A stretch of 64,000 nt of DNA from an uncultured Bacteroidales bacterium (GTDB lineage Bacteria; Bacteroidota; Bacteroidia; Bacteroidales; Paludibacteraceae), in the NCBI GenBank assembly GCA_946186915.1, contig CAMHOY010000002.1:62001-126000 (forward strand), read 5' to 3'. The stretch's first letter is position 1. The number at the start of each line of letters is the position of its first letter. The position numbers and the translations under genes were made by a program. Below the pieces are notes generated by a model. It searched no databases, had not been told where the DNA came from, and saw only the letters and a list, made by a program, of their open reading frames with translations. This document shows, piece by piece, positions 17,123 through 25,308 of this stretch.

Positions 17123-18202
17123 TTAGTGTAATTTCTCGTATTCTTTGATACAATCCACAAGTGCTTGAACGCCCTCAAGGTCCATCGCGTTATAGCAGGA
17201 AGCGCGGAAACCGCCAACCAGACGGTGTCCCTTGATACCCACCATGCCTTTTGCGGTAGCGAACTTAAAGAAGTCGTCCTGCAGGTCCTCGTAGCCGGGT
17301 TTGAAGACAAAGCAGATATTCATGCGGCTGCGATCCTCCTTTTTAGAGATGGTCGGCATGAACAGTTTGGACTCGTCGAGACACTTATAGAGCAGATCTG
17401 CTTTGGCTTTGTTGCGTGCTTCAATCCATTTCACGCCACCGTTGGCTTTGAGCCAACGAAGGGTCAGCAGCGCCGTATATACCGGCAGTACAGGAGGCGT
17501 ATTGAACATCGAACCGCCGTCGATATGCGTTTGGTAGTTCAGCATCGTCGGGATATAACGGCTTACTTTGCCGAGACAGGACTCTTTGATAATGACGAAG
17601 GTGACACCTGCCGGAGCCAGGTTCTTCTGGGCACCGCCGTAGATAATGTCGTATTGGCTGACATCAATCGGGCGACTGAGGATATCCGAACTCATATCGG
17701 CTACCAAAGGTACATTTCCTTTCTTACGGTAGATCTCCGCGAGTTTGTCATCGTTGATTTCCGTACCGAAGATGGTGTTATTGGTCGTGATATGGAAATA
17801 ATCTGCATCTTGCGGAATCTCATATTCCGTAGGGATCGAATCTGTACTAGCAGCTACTTCGACAGCCTCGCCGAATCCTTTGGCTTCTTTGAGTGCTTTC
17901 TTCGACCATACGCCGGTATTAAGGTAAGCCGCTTTCTTCTCCAGGAGGTTGAACGGCACCATGCAGAACTGCAAGCTTGCACCGCCTCCGAGGAAGAGTA
18001 CACGGTAACCTTCCGGCACATTCAGCAACTCTTTCATCAGGGCTTCTGCCTCATCCATAACGGGCTGGAAATACTTAGCGCGGTGCGATATCTCCAAAAT
18101 GGAAAGTCCCTCACCCTGAAAATCGATGACCGCCTCGGCGGTTTGTTTGATGACTTCTTGCGGGAGAATACTCGGTCCCGCATTAAAATTGTACTTTTTC
18201 AT
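17123..18202 (-). CDS. serC: Phosphoserine aminotransferase
   Basis: PLP enzyme that transaminates 3-phosphohydroxypyruvate to phosphoserine, the second step of serine synthesis. It also serves pyridoxal phosphate synthesis, for which pdxA lies elsewhere in this window. The start [14 protein letters not shown] is the standard N-terminus. The cofactor lysine is in [14 protein letters not shown], with [10 protein letters not shown] upstream and [15 protein letters not shown] at the C-terminus. Length 359 is normal. The serA start lies 92 bases downstream. Between them the sequence shows no promoter, so the pair is probably one transcript. Confidence 0.96.
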   Translation of the reverse strand: MKKYNFNAGPSILPQEVIKQTAEAVIDFQGEGLSILEISHRAKYFQPVMDEAEALMKELLNVPEGYRVLFLGGGASLQFCMVPFNLLEKKAAYLNTGVWSKKALKEAKGFGEAVEVAASTDSIPTEYEIPQDADYFHITTNNTIFGTEINDDKLAEIYRKKGNVPLVADMSSDILSRPIDVSQYDIIYGGAQKNLAPAGVTFVIIKESCLGKVSRYIPTMLNYQTHIDGGSMFNTPPVLPVYTALLTLRWLKANGGVKWIEARNKAKADLLYKCLDESKLFMPTISKKEDRSRMNICFVFKPGYEDLQDDFFKFATAKGMVGIKGHRLVGGFRASCYNAMDLEGVQALVDCIKEYEKLH

Positions 18203-18283
18203 GATGTAAAATTACATTATGGAGTTTCGGCGTCATCGAGTTGCATAAGCAAGCTTACACTCGATTAGCACGAACCTTCATGA

Positions 18284-19957
18284 TTATTTAAGTGTAAAAT
18301 ATTTATTATTCCATGCTGTAGAGTGTACGTGCGGCAGTTCGATGATACCTTCTTTATGCTGTTTGCCTTGGGCAAGGTGTAGTGCCATCGCGACAGCTGC
18401 GAGATCATCTGATGGCTGATGCAGGTCTGACCCGGCTGAAGGCTGAGCCTGCGGCAAGTATTGACGCAATTTCTCCGGCACTTCTTTGCCGGCTTTGAGC
18501 ATGCGTTCTGCGAGGTCTTTGTTGAACTGCTCTTTGGCGATACCGGACTTGTACTCGCGGTATTGCTTCTCGTGCATAGCAAACTCGAACAACTCTTCAT
18601 CGTCTTGTCCGCGGTCCCATCCGAGTTCCTTCATCTCTTTGATGAAACGCGGCAACTCGTCCGGGTAGAGAGCCTGCGGGTCGTCCGTATAGAACTCAAG
18701 GCCCTTCTCTTTCGCCAGTTCGATGATTTCCGGCGCCAGTGTTCCGGGCAGTTTGCCGGACTTGCCGAGGATCATACCCCACATAGCCGGATCCATGCGC
18801 GTGAAGGGTTTCTCGCCCATCGAGCGGCTGAAGATATTCATTAGGGCTGCATTCTTCACATATTGGCTGAACGGAGTTACCAGACACGGAGTACCGAGCA
18901 TCGGCCACACGCGTTGCACTTCCTGGAAGAGTTCAACCAACAATTCGTCCTCACTCAGCGTCTTCTCACCGCGCTTCTTAAGGTTGGCGTTGATAGCAGC
19001 ATGCAGCCCCTTCAGATCCGCCATGAGACTACCCATCATTCCGCCCGGCAGGCCGCAACCTACGAGCAGCGAGGTCATCTTGCTGTTACGCGGGTCGATC
19101 CAGTAACCGAGGAAGTCATCTATGAATTCCTGCGTGAGTGCACGTGCCTCCATGTAGGCCTTCATATTGATGTCCTTTACCAGGAATCCTGCCCCGCGCA
19201 ACATAGCCTGAATGGTTATTACATCCGGGTGAACCATTCCCCATGAGAGCGGCTCCATTGCCACGTCTAGTACGTCACCGCCGGCTTTGGCTACTTCCAG
19301 CATCGAAGCGACACTGAATCCCGGTCCTGTATGACCGTGGTACTGAATGATGATATCGGGATGTTTGGCTTTGATAGCCGCAACAATCTTGCCGAGCATT
19401 GTCGGACGACCGATTCCTGCCATGTCTTTCAGACATATCTCCTGCGCACCGCCCTCAATGAGCTGTTCGGCGAGGTTGACATAATATTCTACGGTATGAA
19501 CCGGCGAGTAGGTCATACACATGGTCGCCTGCGCGGTCATGCCGGCTTCTTTCGCCCATTTGATAGACGGTATGATATTTCGCGGATCATTCAAGCCACA
19601 GAAGATGCGGGTGATATCCACGCCCTGCGCGTGCTTTACCCTATACATTAACTGACGTACGTCCGCCGGCACAGGGTTCATACGCAGCGCGTTCAGTCCG
19701 CGGTCCAACATATGGGTCTTGATACCCGCCTCATTGAACGGCTTGGTGAACGTACGCACCGCCTGGTTAGGGTTTTCACCATACAGCAGGTTCACTTGTT
19801 CACTCGCACCGCCGTTGGTCTCCACGCGGTCAAAGCACCCCATGTCGATGATGACGGGCGCCACGCGTGCCAGCTGGTCCTTTCGCGGTACATACTTACC
19901 GCTACTCTGCCACATGTCGCGGTACACGAGACTAAATTGAATTTCCTTCTTGCTCAT
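18284..19957 (-). CDS. oadA: Carboxyltransferase subunit (OadA / pyruvate carboxylase B-like), no biotin domain
   Basis: Biotin-dependent carboxyltransferase barrel of the oxaloacetate decarboxylase alpha / pyruvate carboxylase type. Visible: RDMWQSSGKYVPRKDQL region, GGASEQVNLLYGENPNQ, CLKDMAGIGRPTMLGKI with the metal/catalytic region, and YHGHTGPG. The family normally ends in a biotinyl domain with an MKM motif. Here the 557-residue product ends HSTAWNNKYFTLK with no MKM, so the biotin carrier must be a separate protein if the enzyme is active. A heptamer repeat encodes part of the C-terminal QPSAGSDLHQPSDD linker. It has its own promoter and is followed by serC. Confidence 0.85.
   Translation of the reverse strand: MSKKEIQFSLVYRDMWQSSGKYVPRKDQLARVAPVIIDMGCFDRVETNGGASEQVNLLYGENPNQAVRTFTKPFNEAGIKTHMLDRGLNALRMNPVPADVRQLMYRVKHAQGVDITRIFCGLNDPRNIIPSIKWAKEAGMTAQATMCMTYSPVHTVEYYVNLAEQLIEGGAQEICLKDMAGIGRPTMLGKIVAAIKAKHPDIIIQYHGHTGPGFSVASMLEVAKAGGDVLDVAMEPLSWGMVHPDVITIQAMLRGAGFLVKDINMKAYMEARALTQEFIDDFLGYWIDPRNSKMTSLLVGCGLPGGMMGSLMADLKGLHAAINANLKKRGEKTLSEDELLVELFQEVQRVWPMLGTPCLVTPFSQYVKNAALMNIFSRSMGEKPFTRMDPAMWGMILGKSGKLPGTLAPEIIELAKEKGLEFYTDDPQALYPDELPRFIKEMKELGWDRGQDDEELFEFAMHEKQYREYKSGIAKEQFNKDLAERMLKAGKEVPEKLRQYLPQAQPSAGSDLHQPSDDLAAVAMALHLAQGKQHKEGIIELPHVHSTAWNNKYFTLK
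18407..18446. repeat. Heptamer micro-repeat inside the oadA 3' part
   Basis: CTGATGG, CTGATGC (18409-18422) and CGGCTGA, AGGCTGA (18433-18446). The 14-mer ATCTGATGGCTGAT also occurs in glmS at 46189-46202. Confidence 0.65.
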
Positions 19958-19995
19958 TATATCTTGTTTTATTTATCTGCACAACCTTTGCGCTG

Positions 19996-20027
19996 CAAAG
20001 GTACTACAAAAAAATCAATTATACAAA
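19996..20027 (-). promoter_or_regulatory. Promoter of the oadA-like gene
   Basis: On the minus strand TTTG (20024-20027) and TACCTTTG (19996-20003) are separated by 20 bases, followed by GCAGCG. It is divergent from the glyS promoter. Confidence 0.75.
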
Positions 20028-20051
20028 TTTTTCAAGAAAAATATGTATTTA

Positions 20052-20083
20052 TTTGCACATATGCAAAAAATGTCGTATCTTTG
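20052..20083 (+). promoter_or_regulatory. Promoter of glyS
   Basis: TTTG (20052-20055, in TTTGCACATAT) and TATCTTTG (20076-20083) with 20 bases between, about 35 bases before the ATG. Confidence 0.75.
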
Positions 20084-20120
20084 TCCCCGTTTTTGTTTTG
20101 AATACTAAATTACACGTAAT

Positions 20121-21698
20121 ATGGCACAACAAACACAAGAAGAAACATTTAAAAAGATCGTTGCGCACTGCAAGGAGTACGGATTTGTTTTCCCGAGCAG
20201 CGAGATCTACGACGGTCTTGGCGCTGTGTATGACTACGGTCAGAACGGCGTGGAGTTGAAGAACAATATCAAGCGTTACTGGTGGGACTCGATGACGCTG
20301 CTGCATGAGAATATCGTCGGTATTGATGCCGCTATCTTCATGCACCCTACTACCTGGAAGGCTTCGGGTCACGTGGACGCGTTCAACGATCCTCTGATTG
20401 ATAACCGCGATTCGAAGAAGCGTTACCGTGCGGACGTACTGATCGAAGATCAGATTGCCAAGTACGACGACAAGATTGCCAAAGAGGTCGAGAAAGCCCG
20501 CAAGCGTTTCGGCGAGAGTTTTGACGAAGAGATGTTCAAGGCAACCAACGAGCGCGTGAAAGAGCATATCGCCAAGCGCGAAGCACTCCATGAGCGTTAT
20601 GCCAAGGCGATGAACGACAACAACCTTGCCGAACTCAAACAGATTATCCTCGACGAAGAGATTGTCTGCCCGATTTCCGGCACCCGTAACTGGACCGACG
20701 TGCGCCAGTTCAACCTGATGTTCCAAACGGAGATGGGTTCGACGGCAGACGGCGCAATGAAGATTTATCTTCGCCCGGAGACTGCTCAGGGTATCTTCGT
20801 CAACTTCCTCAACGTACAGAAGACCGGTCGTATGAAGATTCCTTTCGGTATCGCACAGATTGGTAAGGCTTTCCGTAATGAGATTGTAGCCCGTCAGTTC
20901 ATCTTCCGTATGCGCGAGTTCGAGCAAATGGAGATGCAGTTCTTCGTTCGTCCGGGTTCGGAACTCAAATGGTTCGAGCACTGGAAACAGTTCCGCCTCA
21001 AATGGCACAAAGCACTGGGTCTGGGCGACGAGAAATATCGTTTCCACGACCATGACAAACTGGCGCACTATGCCAATGCGGCAACAGATATCGAGTTCCT
21101 GATGCCGTTCGGATTCAAGGAGGTAGAGGGTATCCACAGCCGTACGAATTTCGATCTCAGCCAGCACGCCAAATACAGCGGCAAGAAGATCGAGTACTTC
21201 GATCCGGAGCTCAATCAGAGTTATACGCCGTACGTCATTGAGACCTCTATCGGCGTGGATCGTATGTTCCTGAGCGTGATGTGCTCGAGCTACGAGGAAC
21301 AGCAACTCGAAGGCGGCGACACCCGTGTGGTACTGCATTTGCCGGCTGTTCTTGCACCTGTCAAGGCTTGTATCATGCCGCTCGTTAAGAAAGACGGTCT
21401 GCCCGAGAAAGCACGCGAGATTATGAACGAACTGAAGTTCGATTTCAAGGTGGCTTACGATGAGAAAGACTCCATCGGTAAGCGTTACCGCCGTCAGGAT
21501 GCTGTCGGTACGCCGTTCTGTATCACCGTTGATCACGACACACTCAATGACGGTTGTGTTACCATCCGCCACCGCGATACGATGGAGCAAGACCGCGTGA
21601 AGATCGAAGACCTCCACGAGATTATCCGCAAGGCTACCGATCCGAAAGAGCTCTACCGCAAGATCGTCGGTGACTCAATGGAGGACACGATGGAATAA
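20121..21698 (+). CDS. glyS: Glycine--tRNA ligase, single-chain dimeric type
   Basis: Class II synthetase that charges tRNA-Gly. The 525-residue single chain with EEIVCPISGTRNWTDVRQFN and RPETAQGIFVNF is the eukaryote/archaeal-like alpha2 enzyme that Bacteroidetes use instead of glyQ/glyS. Motif 2 is in RNEIVARQFIFRMREFEQMEMQ (read as RNEIVARQFIFR and MREFEQMEMQ). Motif 3 is ETSIGVDRMFLSV. The C-terminal anticodon-binding domain starts near residue 410 (LPAVLAPVKACIMPL). A strong terminator follows 43 bases after the stop. Confidence 0.97.
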   Translation: MAQQTQEETFKKIVAHCKEYGFVFPSSEIYDGLGAVYDYGQNGVELKNNIKRYWWDSMTLLHENIVGIDAAIFMHPTTWKASGHVDAFNDPLIDNRDSKKRYRADVLIEDQIAKYDDKIAKEVEKARKRFGESFDEEMFKATNERVKEHIAKREALHERYAKAMNDNNLAELKQIILDEEIVCPISGTRNWTDVRQFNLMFQTEMGSTADGAMKIYLRPETAQGIFVNFLNVQKTGRMKIPFGIAQIGKAFRNEIVARQFIFRMREFEQMEMQFFVRPGSELKWFEHWKQFRLKWHKALGLGDEKYRFHDHDKLAHYANAATDIEFLMPFGFKEVEGIHSRTNFDLSQHAKYSGKKIEYFDPELNQSYTPYVIETSIGVDRMFLSVMCSSYEEQQLEGGDTRVVLHLPAVLAPVKACIMPLVKKDGLPEKAREIMNELKFDFKVAYDEKDSIGKRYRRQDAVGTPFCITVDHDTLNDGCVTIRHRDTMEQDRVKIEDLHEIIRKATDPKELYRKIVGDSMEDTME

Positions 21699-21740
21699 AA
21701 ACGGACATAGTCCCTTTCAACGCAGCAAGCTGCTATACGA

Positions 21741-21774
21741 AAAACGACCGCCCCCCTACTGAGGCGGTCGTTTT
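21741..21774. terminator. Terminator after glyS
   Basis: Perfect 12-bp stem AAAACGACCGCC / GGCGGTCGTTTT with a 10-base loop. It is symmetrical enough to work on both strands. Confidence 0.9.
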
Positions 21775-22039
21775 GTGATATATGCCGAAAAATGTCCGAT
21801 TATTAAGATTTTCCCCACGCGTCCCTTTCGCACTCTTCTTTCGTATCTGCCATATTTTCAGGCACTTATAATATAGATATCGGAGGCAAGTAAGGGTAAT
21901 CTCGGAGTAATATCGGAGGCAAGTGCTATGCAATACCTACTTTTTTGCCAAAAATGAATGTACGATTTTTAAGATTCTGTATAACGCAAGCAGACGGACA
22001 TTCTGCCCGCCTGCTTACTTTGGACATGTGACTTGTGGT
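21775..22039. other. Gene-free spacer with direct repeats
   Basis: No convincing gene is seen. TATCGGAGGCAAGT occurs twice (21878-21891 and 21911-21924). A diverged copy pair reads AAAAATGTCCGATTATTAAG near 21787 and AATGTACGATTTTTAAG near 21953. A hairpin (AAGCAGACGG / CCGCCTGCTT, one mismatch) lies near 21988-22018, downstream of the small exported protein gene. Confidence 0.6.
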
Positions 22040-22294
22040 TTACTGTTTCTTCACGCTAGTGACCATGGCGCCGCCGTTGCCGGTGGCTTTCCACGTCATC
22101 ACATAGTGTTTGTTGCAATTTGGGCAACCGCCGAGTTCTGTGCCCTGAGTCGCATTGGAGCGGATGTTGACCACGATGATGTTCCCGCAGGACGGACAAC
22201 CGAATGACACACTCGTTTCCACAGCCCATGCCGCAAAGGCAAGAGCCACCACGCCGAACAATGCGGCAAGGGATAAAAAGATTTTCTTTTTCAT
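22040..22294 (-). CDS. Small exported protein with zinc-ribbon-like cysteine pairs
   Basis: 84 residues. A signal peptide or N-terminal anchor covers about residues 1-25 (MKKKIFLSLAALFGVVALAF). The mature part has two CxxC knuckles, GCPSCGN and GCPNCNK, 21 residues apart, which is the spacing expected for a rubredoxin/zinc-ribbon fold. Target and function are unknown. It lies 9 bases after a small membrane protein gene and is the last of three genes behind the structured leader at 24453-24726. Confidence 0.7.
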   Translation of the reverse strand: MKKKIFLSLAALFGVVALAFAAWAVETSVSFGCPSCGNIIVVNIRSNATQGTELGGCPNCNKHYVMTWKATGNGGAMVTSVKKQ

Positions 22295-22303
22295 GCTATA
22301 TAC

Positions 22304-22459
22304 TTATTTCCATAAAAACCATACGAATAGGAATCCTAAAACACCGACAGAGAGTGTTCCAACTATCGGTGAAATACTGAAAGTAAAATAACTAACACTA
22401 AAAGCGACAGCACCCAGTAGGATCCATACTGCAACTGTTTTTAGAATAGTCTTTGTCAT
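22304..22459 (-). CDS. Small hydrophobic membrane protein
   Basis: 51 residues from the ATG at 22459 (MTKTILKTVAVWILLGAVAF). Two membrane helices are predicted by eye, about residues 8-25 and 30-48 (PIVGTLSVGVLGFLFVWFLW). An upstream in-frame ATG at 22519 would add 20 polar residues and overlap the preceding gene, so the shorter form is preferred. No family is recognised. Confidence 0.55.
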   Translation of the reverse strand: MTKTILKTVAVWILLGAVAFSVSYFTFSISPIVGTLSVGVLGFLFVWFLWK

Positions 22460-22487
22460 AATGGTTTGAGTTTTAAGAGTAAAAGGA

Positions 22488-24452
22488 TTACCATCCGAGT
22501 GACCATCCGATGCTAACACTAAAAGCTAATCCGCCAAAAGGTCCTCCGCGGTAGCCGATAGATAAATCGGTATGCGTGGCATGTCCATACCGAACGCGTG
22601 CAATAAGTCCTCCGGAAGCACTCCATACAGAATTCTCTATCTGTTGTCTATCTATTTGCCAAACAGGTCCAACATATGGCATGAGCGCCCAACGCTCCGA
22701 AACCGGAATAAGTCCGCGCACTTGCGGCTCCCAAGCAATGCCATCCAATCCATCCAGAGAAAGATCAAGACGGAGGTTAAGCAATGATAATTCTATGAAG
22801 TGGAAACGCAATGTACCCAATTCAAAGTTCATCGGGAAATATGGTTGAGTGACTAAAGTCCTCTCACCTGCATTATCCATAAACAAGGGAAGCGTACATC
22901 CTGCGCCAGCTTGAATGCTGATAATACCTAATTCAAACGAGCCATAATTTTCATAATAATTGTACCACAATCCTAACCCTGAGGAGCTATGACTACCCTG
23001 TGCCTTTTCTTCTTTTTTGCTATATTGATGTACAAGAATGTTGGTTTGATAATCATTATCTAAAGATTTTAATGTTATAGTCGCATCTTCACCTTCTTTT
23101 CTTCCGTTTTTCTTTGTCGTAATAATGACTCGTTCATCCGCCTTTTCTGCAATAATGTTTGATTCCGGGTTATGGTGAGTAATTTTCCAATCGCGATTGC
23201 TGTCAACTATAACAACAGCGCGTGCCTCTTTTTTCTTGCGTGGCAGATATACGTTTGTTTGTGACGGACGAATATACGGTTTTGGCGCGCCCTCCTGAGA
23301 AACTTTTATTTCATATGAAATTGCATCATCCGAAGTAGATACAATTAATTTCTCGAAAATGCCATTATAATCAAATTTATTTCGTTCACTACAAGAAACC
23401 ACTATGTACTTTCCTTCTTTTCTGAACGTAAAATTTGAAGATTCTTTAGGGACTATCTTCCAATTCTGGGAAGATGATACCTTTATGCGTTTTTCTCCAC
23501 CATTGTATTTAAAGTTCAATGCCCTAACATCAAAATCTATTGCTTTCTCCGCATAATAACATATATAAATTTTATACTCACTATCTGTTTTCTTTCCATC
23601 TATGGTTTCTGGCGTAAACCGATTAGGGAGTTTCATTAATATTTGTTTTGTGGCTTCCGCCAATTGAGAATCTACGTCATCATTAGTCCGTACGCCTGTC
23701 ACTCGCCCATCGGAAGATATGCTGAGCGTATAATATGCATTCCTTATATACCCCTCTTTGCGCAGGTGTGCAGGATATGATAGTTTGCGATCCACATATT
23801 CCTTTATCGCAGAGTCATCACCTGGATATGAAGCTTTAACGACAACAGGTTCTTTGGGAGTATATGATGTCTGACTTGAAGAACCAGAGTCCGCTCCAGC
23901 CCCCCAAAATGTACCTAATGCTGCTTCGAGTTCATTCCAAGACGCCCCTCTAAGGCCGATTTTTCCGTTTTCTTCTATAACTATGAATGTGTCAGATTTG
24001 CCAATTAAGGCCTTGTCTTCTGCCAACTGCTTGCGTAATTTTCGTTTTACGCACTCAACCGTAGATGATGCAGGATATTGTCCCCCTTCCCACTCTACGA
24101 TTTCTGCAGTAGTATTTCCCTTTATATTTGTGTATTTGAGAACTACTTTTCCATTTGACACTTGCCATTTAAGGGCAATTATACACCTATATCTACATTT
24201 AGCTGTAACTCCATCACAACTAATTGGAACAGAACCGAGCCCTATCATAAAACCAAAGTCATACATTCCTCCTAGGCTTGCCATTATATCACTTGTATAT
24301 ATACCTGTTCCATTTTTGTATAGTTCTATATAGCCGGCTGCACTATAAAAATTCTTTTTCTCTCCTATATAATCTTGAAATTCTGATTTCGTAATGGAAG
24401 CGCAGGTTAAACTCATCAAAGAGAGCAAGGTAACCAATAAATATTTTTTCAT
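22488..24452 (-). CDS. TonB C-terminal / BACON / outer-membrane barrel fusion protein
   Basis: 654 residues from the ATG at 24452 (MKKYLLVTLLSLMSL, signal peptide). An N-terminal part of unknown type runs to about residue 200. A TonB C-terminal-like domain (about 212-300: YPAHLRKEGYIRNAYYTLS, GRVTGVRTNDDVD) follows. Two BACON-like beta modules come next (about 308-387 and 393-478: SSQNWKIVPKESSNF, SNRDWKITHHN). The last ~160 residues alternate aromatic/hydrophobic strands and end GLAFSVSIGWSLGW, like an outer-membrane barrel. The open frame continues upstream to 24770, but that extension is cysteine-rich non-family sequence lying in the leader. Function unknown; probably a cell-surface assembly. 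Confidence 0.65.
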   Translation of the reverse strand: MKKYLLVTLLSLMSLTCASITKSEFQDYIGEKKNFYSAAGYIELYKNGTGIYTSDIMASLGGMYDFGFMIGLGSVPISCDGVTAKCRYRCIIALKWQVSNGKVVLKYTNIKGNTTAEIVEWEGGQYPASSTVECVKRKLRKQLAEDKALIGKSDTFIVIEENGKIGLRGASWNELEAALGTFWGAGADSGSSSQTSYTPKEPVVVKASYPGDDSAIKEYVDRKLSYPAHLRKEGYIRNAYYTLSISSDGRVTGVRTNDDVDSQLAEATKQILMKLPNRFTPETIDGKKTDSEYKIYICYYAEKAIDFDVRALNFKYNGGEKRIKVSSSQNWKIVPKESSNFTFRKEGKYIVVSCSERNKFDYNGIFEKLIVSTSDDAISYEIKVSQEGAPKPYIRPSQTNVYLPRKKKEARAVVIVDSNRDWKITHHNPESNIIAEKADERVIITTKKNGRKEGEDATITLKSLDNDYQTNILVHQYSKKEEKAQGSHSSSGLGLWYNYYENYGSFELGIISIQAGAGCTLPLFMDNAGERTLVTQPYFPMNFELGTLRFHFIELSLLNLRLDLSLDGLDGIAWEPQVRGLIPVSERWALMPYVGPVWQIDRQQIENSVWSASGGLIARVRYGHATHTDLSIGYRGGPFGGLAFSVSIGWSLGW

Positions 24453-24726
24453 AATATTAGACCCTAATTCGTGTCGGGCACAACTTTTAATATATATAAA
24501 AACATAAGAACAAAAAATACTGCTTTTGCTTTTACGTAAACAGGGTGTCTGGCATAACCCATAATCGCTTAAAAGCAAAAGCAGTACATACCGAAATATG
24601 TACCGACTCTGCAATCTTGCGACTATTATATAAGCTGCCAGACTTATGTTTACACAGATTGACTCGTCAGTAATAATATATGTGCGTTGCGATGTCGCAA
24701 CCGAACTATCCGTTGATAATTCGCTG
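24453..24726 (-). promoter_or_regulatory. Structured 5' leader with terminator-like hairpin
   Basis: The minus-strand transcript would run about 270 bases before the ATG. Elements 5' to 3': a hairpin GTTGCGA/TCGCAAC (24686-24701); a segment (24636-24653) complementary to 24536-24554 in two blocks of 7 and 8 bases; a hairpin GTACATA/TATGTAC (24584-24603); and a perfect 17-bp stem (24570-24586 with 24518-24534) followed by a U-rich stretch (24512-24517). The long-range partner lies in the loop of the 17-bp stem. This resembles an attenuator or riboswitch layout; the ligand, if any, is unknown. Confidence 0.5.
24512..24586 (-). terminator. Terminator-like hairpin within the leader
   Basis: On the minus strand TACTGCTTTTGCTTTTA pairs perfectly with TAAAAGCAAAAGCAGTA across a 35-base loop, then comes a T-run (TTTTTT) about 60 bases before the ATG. 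The long loop is atypical for a plain terminator. Confidence 0.55.
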
Positions 24727-24758
24727 CAAAGGTACAAAAAAGATTTTATATAGCCAAA
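24727..24758 (-). promoter_or_regulatory. Promoter of the BACON-protein operon
   Basis: Minus strand TTTG (24755-24758) and TACCTTTG (24727-24734) with 20 bases between, followed by GCAGCG. The bases from here to the next gene (24759-24865) show nothing else. Confidence 0.75.
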
Positions 24759-24865
24759 TTTATTTTGCATTTTCGCGCTTTTTGCCCTCTGTGCACATAT
24801 AATTCACACTTTCAAGGTACGTACTGCTGATGCATTATTTGTTATTTCTTATTTTGCCACAAACT

Positions 24866-25240
24866 TTATTTCCGATAGATGGTTATATCCGTTTTGCTAC
24901 CGAAATAATAGATTTTCATGCTCGTGTTATCCGCATTGAGGGTGCCCCGAAAAACCAGAGTCTGCGCCGGTGTATCAATACCATAACCGATGTAAACGGT
25001 AGAACCCTGTACTTTATAACCGTACGTATATTCTGCGTCCACTATCTCGGTGTAACATGACCAAGTGACTTTATTATTTGCAAATGTAAAAACATTTCTG
25101 TCATTACCGATTAGTCCCGTTCCTTCCCAAGTAGTACCATCCAACACTCCTTTCTCCGGAGTGTTGGATGGATTCTTCTCACAGGAATTGAGGCATAATA
25201 CGCCCAAAATGGCAATTATGACATAAACAACTCGTTTCAT
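24866..25240 (-). CDS. Small lipoprotein, lipocalin-like
   Basis: 124 residues. MKRVVYVIIAILGVLCLNSC is a lipoprotein signal with Cys20 as the lipidated residue, so it is anchored in the outer or inner membrane. The mature part starts with a linker and then GTTWEGTGLIGNDRNVFTF, resembling the first strand of lipocalin-like Bacteroidetes lipoproteins. The linker NPSNTPEKGVLDG is encoded by a perfect 14-bp inverted repeat. It follows the next lipoprotein gene by 68 bases and is probably co-transcribed. Role unknown. Confidence 0.7.
   Translation of the reverse strand: MKRVVYVIIAILGVLCLNSCEKNPSNTPEKGVLDGTTWEGTGLIGNDRNVFTFANNKVTWSCYTEIVDAEYTYGYKVQGSTVYIGYGIDTPAQTLVFRGTLNADNTSMKIYYFGSKTDITIYRK
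25137..25171. repeat. Perfect 14-bp inverted repeat inside a lipoprotein gene
   Basis: CCATCCAACACTCC (25137-25150) and GGAGTGTTGGATGG (25158-25171) flank a 7-base spacer. It lies in the coding region just after the lipobox. Confidence 0.9.
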
Positions 25241-25308
25241 TGTGCTTTTCTATGAATTTTTCAAAGTATTGCTTTACCAGTTTCTTCGTCGTTTTCATCA
25301 TCGTTTGT

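Noticed and set aside
17165..18268. Long plus-strand frame opposite serC
   Set aside because: Shadow of a well-conserved minus-strand gene; product is Arg/His/Cys-rich without domains.
20049..21617. Long open frame of 522 codons on the minus strand
   Set aside because: It is fully antisense to glyS, which has all synthetase motifs, a promoter and a terminator. The antisense product shows no family features.
21733..21933. 66-codon minus frame in the glyS downstream spacer
   Set aside because: Built partly from the terminator and direct repeats; no domain, no promoter.
24453..24770. N-terminal extension of the BACON/barrel protein
   Set aside because: Open by chance; it has no signal peptide and covers the promoter and the structured leader. 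The ATG at 24452 gives a proper signal peptide.
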